Assembly: GCA_964625145.1 (NCBI GenBank)
Contig: CAZVAQ010000097.1
Span: forward strand, 1-13,103
Direction: 5' to 3'
Origin: CAYTRP01 sp964625145
Lineage (GTDB): Bacteria > Sumerlaeota > Sumerlaeia > SLMS01 > JAHLLQ01
DNA: 13,103 bases
Shown: positions 9,345 to 13,103 of the stretch, one piece after another
Position numbering within the stretch: the first letter of the stretch is position 1
How the letters are laid out: every line of letters begins with the position of its first letter
The notes under the pieces: generated by a model
What the model was told of the DNA's origin: nothing
What the model saw: only the letters and a program-made list of their open reading frames with translations
Databases searched by the model: none
Position numbers and translations under genes: made by a program

Positions 9345-9689
9345 ATGGCCGACACGATCTTTGGCAAGATCATCGCCGGGCAGATCCCCGCCCGGAAGGT
9401 GTGGGACGACGAGCAATGCATCGCCATCCGGGACATCAATCCACAGGCCCCCACCCACGTGTTGGTCATCCCGCGCCAACCCATCGAATCGACCAACGAC
9501 ATCACGCCAGCCCAGAAGGAACTCATCGGACACCTGACCTGGGTGGCAGCGCGCATAGCAGAGCAGGAAGGCATCGCCGCGGACGGCTACCGCCTCGTCT
9601 GGAACTGTGGCAAGGACGGCGGCCAAACCGTCGACCACATTCACTTGCACGTCCTCGGCGGCCGCCCAATGGCTTGGCCGCCTGGCTAA
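9345..9689 (+). CDS. HIT-family protein (HinT-like nucleotide hydrolase)
   Basis: A 114-residue histidine-triad protein of the HINT/PKCI branch, cytoplasmic enzymes that hydrolyse purine nucleoside phosphoramidates and aminoacyl-AMP. The catalytic triad HIHLHVL places H98, H100 and H102 near the C-terminus, preceded by GGQTVDH. The N-terminal MADTIFGKIIAGQIPA and the middle segment INPQAPTHVLVIPRQPI are standard for the family, and the length is typical. The start at 9345 is chosen because it matches the family N-terminus; GGGAG lies twelve bases upstream. The gene is transcribed away from tRNA-Arg and followed by a long hairpin with repeat units in its loop, then by yceD, 134 bp downstream. 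No functional link to its neighbours is evident. Confidence 0.95.
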   Translation: MADTIFGKIIAGQIPARKVWDDEQCIAIRDINPQAPTHVLVIPRQPIESTNDITPAQKELIGHLTWVAARIAEQEGIAADGYRLVWNCGKDGGQTVDHIHLHVLGGRPMAWPPG

Positions 9690-9695
9690 CGCCAG

Positions 9696-9749
9696 GGCGT
9701 TCCAAGTTCCTCGTTCTTCGTTCCTCGTTGCTGGGGAACTGGACACGCC
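9696..9749 (+). terminator. Long imperfect hairpin after the HIT gene with heptads in the loop
   Basis: Six bases after the stop codon, the 15-base arm 9696-9710 pairs with 9735-9749: GGCGT, TCCA and GTTCC blocks, 14 pairs in all, with a one-base bulge on each side. The 24-base loop is made of heptad units. No T-run follows. It could end or stabilise the HIT transcript. The pairing is seen directly; the role is inferred. Confidence 0.5.
9700..9734 (+). repeat. Five-unit TTCCTCG-type 7-nt array
   Basis: TTCCAAG, TTCCTCG, TTCTTCG, TTCCTCG and TTGCTGG run in phase. Thirteen bases (9718-9730) recur exactly as the reverse complement at 2860-2872. The first unit lies in the left arm of the hairpin 9696-9749. 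Confidence 0.65.
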
Positions 9750-9756
9750 AGATTGA

Positions 9757-9823
9757 ACCCCCGAATCCTAATTCCTGAATCCTGACCCCTTTCACTCTTC
9801 ACACTTCACCCTTCTCTCTTCCC
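9757..9823 (+). repeat. Heptad array running into the yceD start codon
   Basis: In-phase 7-mers include AATCCTA, ATTCCTG, AATCCTG, ACCCCTT, TCACTCT, TCACACT, TCACCCT and TCTCTCT. The array begins at about 9757-9764 and ends with TCCC immediately before the ATG at 9824. The + strand is pyrimidine-rich throughout, and the last 40 bases hold no Shine-Dalgarno-like purine run. Confidence 0.65.
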
Positions 9824-10402
9824 ATGGATCTTCCTGAACTCCGCATCGAAGTTGAGCGCGCCCGTCACGAGACGGTGGAGCTCAAGTTTGAAATCCCCGC
9901 GGCCAGCCTGGAGCTGACCGACGATCCGGAGTTTGAATTCCCCGGTTCGGTGGAGGGACATCTGAAGGCGCACATGATCGGTGGCGAATCGGTCCATGTC
10001 CGTGGAGAGATCGCCACGGAGGCCCGCGCGACATGCGTGCGGTGCCTTGAGGTGGTTCCCTTCCCGCTCAAGGCCGCGATCGACCTCATGTTCTTCCCCG
10101 AGCCGTCGGCCTTCGACCGCAAGCGCTTCGCCGAGCTGGAGGAGGACGAAAAGCTCTACTACGCGGGCGACTTCCTGCATCCTGGAGACCAATTGCGCGA
10201 GGAGTTGCTGTTGAACCTGCCCTTCCTGCCATCGTGCGAACTGCAGCCGGGAGATATCTGCGCCGTGACGGGCAGGAAAGTCCGCCTCCTGCAGGACGCG
10301 CCGTCCGTCTCAGCCGCCGAGGAGAAAGCTCCCCCTCGCGAGACGGGCAATTCCCTGGCCGCCCAACTGGCCCGGATTCGCAAGCAGATGGAGAAGGACT
10401 AG
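9824..10402 (+). CDS. yceD: YceD/DUF177 family protein
   Basis: A 192-residue protein with the YceD pattern: a beta-rich N-terminal part, C71-x2-C74 in ATCVRCLE, an acidic middle (104-110), then LPFLPSC (C138) and C146, which together may bind a metal. The end NSLAAQLARIRKQMEKD resembles the usual C-terminal tail. The family is widely encoded beside ribosomal protein L32 (rpmF) and is linked to 23S rRNA or ribosome biogenesis. Here no rpmF follows: the next 179 bp hold a strong hairpin and no L32-like frame. The start is unusual, because a pyrimidine heptad array ends at the ATG and leaves no Shine-Dalgarno sequence. Translation must start by another route, or the leader is very short. The reading frame and family match nevertheless support this start. 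Confidence 0.83.
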   Translation: MDLPELRIEVERARHETVELKFEIPAASLELTDDPEFEFPGSVEGHLKAHMIGGESVHVRGEIATEARATCVRCLEVVPFPLKAAIDLMFFPEPSAFDRKRFAELEEDEKLYYAGDFLHPGDQLREELLLNLPFLPSCELQPGDICAVTGRKVRLLQDAPSVSAAEEKAPPRETGNSLAAQLARIRKQMEKD

Positions 10403-10405
10403 GCA

Positions 10406-10439
10406 GGCCGGGTCCTCGAAGACGCCCGGACCTCCGGCC
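10406..10439 (+). terminator. Strong GC hairpin after yceD
   Basis: Three bases past the stop, GGCCGG (10406-10411) pairs with CCGGCC (10434-10439) and GTCC (10412-10415) with GGAC (10428-10431), leaving a 2-nt bulge and a 12-nt loop. There is no T-run, so it is a possible Rho-assisted end or a stabilising structure. The rest of the 179-bp gap to oppF shows a short CCCC/GGGG inverted repeat and no gene. Confidence 0.4.
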
Positions 10440-10581
10440 CGCCGAGCGTCAAGCGGGCCCAACGCGGACTGCCAAATCGTACCTCCGGACTTTGCTTGCG
10501 CCAGTATCCCCGCCCGGGGTCCTTGGTGCCTCCAGCCAATTGCCGTGCATTCCTGCCGAGAGGTTTGACGACCGGACACCG

Positions 10582-11712
10582 ATGATCGAAGCCCCGCCCG
10601 CCCCCGAGACGAAAAACGGCAAGGCCGTCCTGCGCGTGAACAATCTGCGCAAGTGGTTCCCCATCCGCAAGGGCCTGCTGGGCCGCGTAGCCGCCCATGT
10701 GAAGGCCGTCGATGGCGTGTCCCTGACGCTGGGCCACAGCGAGACCCTTGGCCTGGTGGGCGAATCCGGCTGTGGCAAGACCACCGCCGGCCGCCTGATG
10801 ATGAACCTCGTCCGCGCCAGCGAAGGCGAGATCTTCATCGGCAACTCCCCCAACATTGTCACCCTCAGCAATCGCCAGATGCTCCCCTACCGCCGGAAGA
10901 TCCAGATGATCTTCCAGGACCCCTTCTCCTCGCTGAACCCGCGGATGACTGTGGGCGCCATGATTAGCGAGGCCCTGGCAATCCACAACATCAAGCCCCG
11001 CGGCCCCGCCCGCGAGAAGCGCGTCCGCCAGCTTCTGGACCACGTCGGCCTTCCCGCCGAGGCCGCCAAGCGATTCCCTCACGAGTTCAGCGGCGGCCAG
11101 CGCCAGCGCATCGGCATCGCCCGCGCCCTGGCCGTGGAGCCGGAGATCATCATCGCCGACGAGCCGGTCTCGGCCCTCGACGTGTCGATCCAGGCGCAGG
11201 TCATCAACCTGCTGGAGGAGCTCCAGCGCGAGATGGGTCTGGCGTTCCTGTTCATCAGCCACGACCTCTCGGTCGTCGGGCACCTCTGCCACCGGGTCGC
11301 AGTGATGTACCTGGGCCGGATCGTGGAACAGGGGCCGAAGGTCGAGATCTTCAACGCGCCGCGGCATCCGTACACGAAGGCCCTGCTGAGCGCGGTGCCC
11401 ATCATCGAGAAGGACCAGCGCCGCAAGCGCATCATCCTGCCTGGCGATGTTCCCTCTCCGGTGGATCCGCCAAAGGGTTGCCATTTCCACCCCCGCTGCC
11501 CCGCGCGGTTTGGGCCTTGCGACAAGGAGACGCCGCAGCTTCTGGATTTGGGGGAAGGGGTGAAGGTGCGGTGCCACCTGTACGACCCCAAGTATCGGCA
11601 GGAGATTTCCGCGGAAGGCCGGCGCTTCAAGGCGCTCGACGTGATCCCCGAAAATGTCGCCAAGGTTCAGGACCAGTTCGCCCAGGAAGGCACCACCGGC
11701 AGCGCAAGCTGA
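10582..11712 (+). CDS. oppF: Oligopeptide/dipeptide-type ABC transporter ATP-binding protein (OppF/DppF family)
   Basis: A 376-residue ATPase subunit of a peptide/oligosaccharide-type importer. Walker A is GESGCGKT (60-67), the Q-loop Q112 lies in IFQDPFSSLNPRMTVG, the signature is FSGGQRQR (169-176), Walker B is IIIADE (189-194) and the switch His is H227. The C-terminal oligo_HPY region has RHPYTKALLSAVP and four cysteines, C300-x5-C306-x6-C313-x17-C331. A [4Fe-4S] cluster has been described at such cysteines in a mycobacterial Dpp ATPase. The N-terminal KAVDGVSLTL fits OppF rather than OppD. The start at 10582 begins a normal N-terminus, although a longer open frame exists upstream; no clear Shine-Dalgarno sequence is seen. 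The permeases, OppD and the binding protein are not in the window. The 3' end overlaps the next gene by 59 bp. Confidence 0.93.
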   Translation: MIEAPPAPETKNGKAVLRVNNLRKWFPIRKGLLGRVAAHVKAVDGVSLTLGHSETLGLVGESGCGKTTAGRLMMNLVRASEGEIFIGNSPNIVTLSNRQMLPYRRKIQMIFQDPFSSLNPRMTVGAMISEALAIHNIKPRGPAREKRVRQLLDHVGLPAEAAKRFPHEFSGGQRQRIGIARALAVEPEIIIADEPVSALDVSIQAQVINLLEELQREMGLAFLFISHDLSVVGHLCHRVAVMYLGRIVEQGPKVEIFNAPRHPYTKALLSAVPIIEKDQRRKRIILPGDVPSPVDPPKGCHFHPRCPARFGPCDKETPQLLDLGEGVKVRCHLYDPKYRQEISAEGRRFKALDVIPENVAKVQDQFAQEGTTGSAS

Positions 11713-12121
11713 GCTGGACCGCGAGGCGCGCCGCTTCGGGCGCTATCTCGTCGGCGAGGTTCCGCCGCGCGAGTTCATCGATCGCTACATCGCCGCCCAC
11801 AAAGCGCGCCGCGAGGATCTGCAACTTCCCTCTGTCGCTGTTGATGTTGTCGCCCGTCGGCCGTGGTTGATTCCATGGCTGGACGCCGCATGCGCCGTGC
11901 TGCGCCCGGACGATGCGCTGCGCCGCAAGTTGCTGCTGATGGTTGCGGTGCTGGAATGCTCGCCACGCTACGCGGACCGGTTCCTGCCGAAGAGAAGGAG
12001 CGTTCCGCTGCTCATCATCGAGCTGGCATGGATCGGCCTGCGCAGTGCCATCCTGGCGCTTGGCGGCATCGTTGTTTTTTGGTGGGCGTTGCGGCGAACA
12101 AACGACGCCCGGCATGCTTGA
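11654..12121 (+). CDS. Small protein of unknown function with a C-terminal membrane segment
   Basis: A 155-residue protein I do not recognise. Residues 1-115 are mostly charged and Arg-rich, with a short helical stretch, then WLIPWLDAACAVLRPDDALRR and LLLMVAVLECSPRYADRF. Residues 116-146 are hydrophobic (LLIIELAWIGL, then SAILALGGIVVFWWAL, broken by R130), followed by a basic tail, so it is probably a tail-anchored inner-membrane protein with its bulk in the cytoplasm. The only in-frame ATG near the 5' end is at 11654, inside oppF, which implies translational coupling to it. Because the first 20 residues overlap oppF they are the least certain. Good GC-rich codon use and continuity between oppF and the GH31 gene argue that it is real. 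Confidence 0.6.
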   Translation: MSPRFRTSSPRKAPPAAQAELDREARRFGRYLVGEVPPREFIDRYIAAHKARREDLQLPSVAVDVVARRPWLIPWLDAACAVLRPDDALRRKLLLMVAVLECSPRYADRFLPKRRSVPLLIIELAWIGLRSAILALGGIVVFWWALRRTNDARHA

Positions 12122-12144
12122 ACGAATCACTTCACTCACACCAC

Positions 12145-12149
12145 GGAGG
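12145..12149 (+). promoter_or_regulatory. Shine-Dalgarno site of the GH31 gene
   Basis: GGAGG lies four bases before the ATG at 12154. Spacing is short but the match is strong, and it fixes the start 32 bp after the preceding gene. Confidence 0.6.
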
Positions 12150-12153
12150 CCCC

Positions 12154-13103
12154 ATGCCTGCGGCGCCCATCATCATTGGCAAACGACGCTTCACCATGAT
12201 CGCTCCCGGTTTGGTGAGGATGGAGTTCTCCCCCACCGGCCAGTTCGAAGACCGCCCCAGCATCGTCGCCCACGAACCGCGCAAGGCTCTGCGCTTTGCC
12301 GCCGTGGAGGAAAAGCCCGGCCGCGTGGTGCTCGACACCGGACGCATGAAGATCATCAGCCGCGAGCACAACAAGGCATTCGCCGCGCCGACATTGCAGG
12401 TACAATGGCTGCGCGAGGGCATCTTCCAGCATTGGGCACCGGGGGATCGCGATTACCAGAACCTGGGCGGCACGGTGCATTCGCTGGATCTGCTTGGGCC
12501 GGACGATCCGTTGGAAGGCGTGCACGTCGCCGGGATGGACCCGCCGGGGGATTACGCAAAGCGCACCTATCTGCCGCATGATCGCGGCACGCATTTTCCC
12601 TTCCTGCCGGAATACGAACTGGATCCGCGCGATGCCGCGGCGCGCGCACGGCATTGGTCGTGGGGAACGCCACAGGCCACCGCGCAGTACACGCGCGGCA
12701 CATTTTCCGCGCGCCAGGAAAACCTTTACCACGACATCGCGCGCTATGCGCCGGGGGTGTTGTCGCGGTCGGGGTATTGCTTCCTGAATGATTCGACGAC
12801 GGCGGTGATGGACGAGGATGATTTCCCCATCGCGCGCAACACGCCGGGGACGCAGGATTGGTACTTCTTCCTGTACAATGATGATTATCTGGAGGGCCTG
12901 CGACTTTTTCATTTGCTGACGGGGAAGACGCCGCTGCCGACGAAAAACGCGTTTGGCATCTTCTTCTCGCGTTATCCCGCGTATGACGAGAAGGAAGCGC
13001 GGCAAATCATCGCCCGGTTCCAGCAGGAAGGGATCCCCCTGTCCACGCTTGTCATCGACATGGAATGGCACAAAGAGGGTTGGTGCAATTGGGACTGGAA
13101 CCG
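12154..13103 (+). CDS. Glycoside hydrolase family 31, N-terminal part (runs off the window)
   Basis: The first 316 residues of an alpha-glucosidase/alpha-xylosidase-type enzyme; the 3' end is outside the window. The N-terminal beta-sandwich domain typical of GH31 covers about 1-235, including LSRSGYCFLNDS (203-214). The segment YFFLYNDDYLEGLRLFHLLTGKTPLP (237-262) leads into the catalytic barrel, where AFGIFFSRYPAYDEKEA (266-282) and LVIDMEWHKEGW (299-310) are hallmark GH31 segments. The catalytic nucleophile and acid/base lie further on and cannot be checked. No signal peptide is present, so the enzyme probably acts in the cytoplasm on imported oligosaccharides. It follows oppF and a small membrane protein on the same strand with tight spacing, consistent with one transcript. 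Substrate specificity cannot be assigned from this part. Confidence 0.88.
   Translation, partial: MPAAPIIIGKRRFTMIAPGLVRMEFSPTGQFEDRPSIVAHEPRKALRFAAVEEKPGRVVLDTGRMKIISREHNKAFAAPTLQVQWLREGIFQHWAPGDRDYQNLGGTVHSLDLLGPDDPLEGVHVAGMDPPGDYAKRTYLPHDRGTHFPFLPEYELDPRDAAARARHWSWGTPQATAQYTRGTFSARQENLYHDIARYAPGVLSRSGYCFLNDSTTAVMDEDDFPIARNTPGTQDWYFFLYNDDYLEGLRLFHLLTGKTPLPTKNAFGIFFSRYPAYDEKEARQIIARFQQEGIPLSTLVIDMEWHKEGWCNWDWN

Noticed and set aside
9700..9823. CRISPR-like repeat region
   Set aside because: Units are contiguous 7-mers without spacers and there are no cas genes nearby.
10234..10581. 116-codon N-terminal extension of oppF
   Set aside because: It overlaps yceD and translates to low-complexity Arg/Pro sequence unlike any ABC ATPase N-terminus.
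12136..13071. 311-codon minus-strand open frame at the right edge
   Set aside because: The + strand encodes clear GH31 motifs (SRYPAYDEKE, LVIDMEWH) over the same stretch; the minus-strand product is an Arg-rich shadow.

Overview
The window is GC-rich bacterial chromosome. Its genes are tightly packed, mostly on the + strand, with a two-gene minus-strand block in the middle. I see no integrase, transposase, phage gene or CRISPR array. A cyclophilin with a Sec signal peptide, a polytopic GT-C glycosyltransferase, an anaerobic sulfatase-maturating enzyme and a GH31 glycosidase suggest a diderm, polysaccharide-handling bacterium of an environmental lineage (Planctomycetota, Sumerlaeota, Hydrogenedentota or similar). 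The sequence alone does not fix the phylum.

Layout. 1-175 is upstream sequence. 176-1051 (+) encodes an exported cyclophilin-type peptidyl-prolyl isomerase. 1257-2825 (+) encodes a heparinase/polysaccharide-lyase-like protein whose start is unclear. 2925-5669 (+) is mutS. Facing it are a GT-C glycosyltransferase (7608-5692, -) and a radical-SAM/SPASM sulfatase-maturating enzyme (8866-7637, -), 28 bp apart and probably one operon. tRNA-Arg(UCU) (9081-9005, -) lies just upstream. The + strand resumes with a HIT protein (9345-9689), a YceD/DUF177 protein (9824-10402) without its usual rpmF partner, an OppF-type ABC ATPase (10582-11712), a small membrane-anchored unknown (11654-12121, overlapping oppF) and the first 316 codons of a GH31 glycosidase running off the right edge. 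The last three look co-transcribed. One reading is uptake of an oligomeric substrate coupled to cytoplasmic glycosidase action, but that is inference.

The most unusual signal is between the genes. Several intergenic gaps hold short pyrimidine-rich tandem arrays with a 7-nt period (unit words such as TTCATCC, TTCCTCG, CTCTTCA). Some are accompanied by a 9-nt-period array (CTCCGCGCT-like, TTTGCGCCC-like). They occur in both orientations, share words between distant sites, sit beside or inside hairpins, and in one case run directly into a start codon that has no Shine-Dalgarno sequence. They resemble in form the heptanucleotide STRR repeats known from cyanobacteria. Their role here is unknown. 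The individual protein-coding genes mostly belong to known families, and I found no convincing new multi-gene defence or mobile system.
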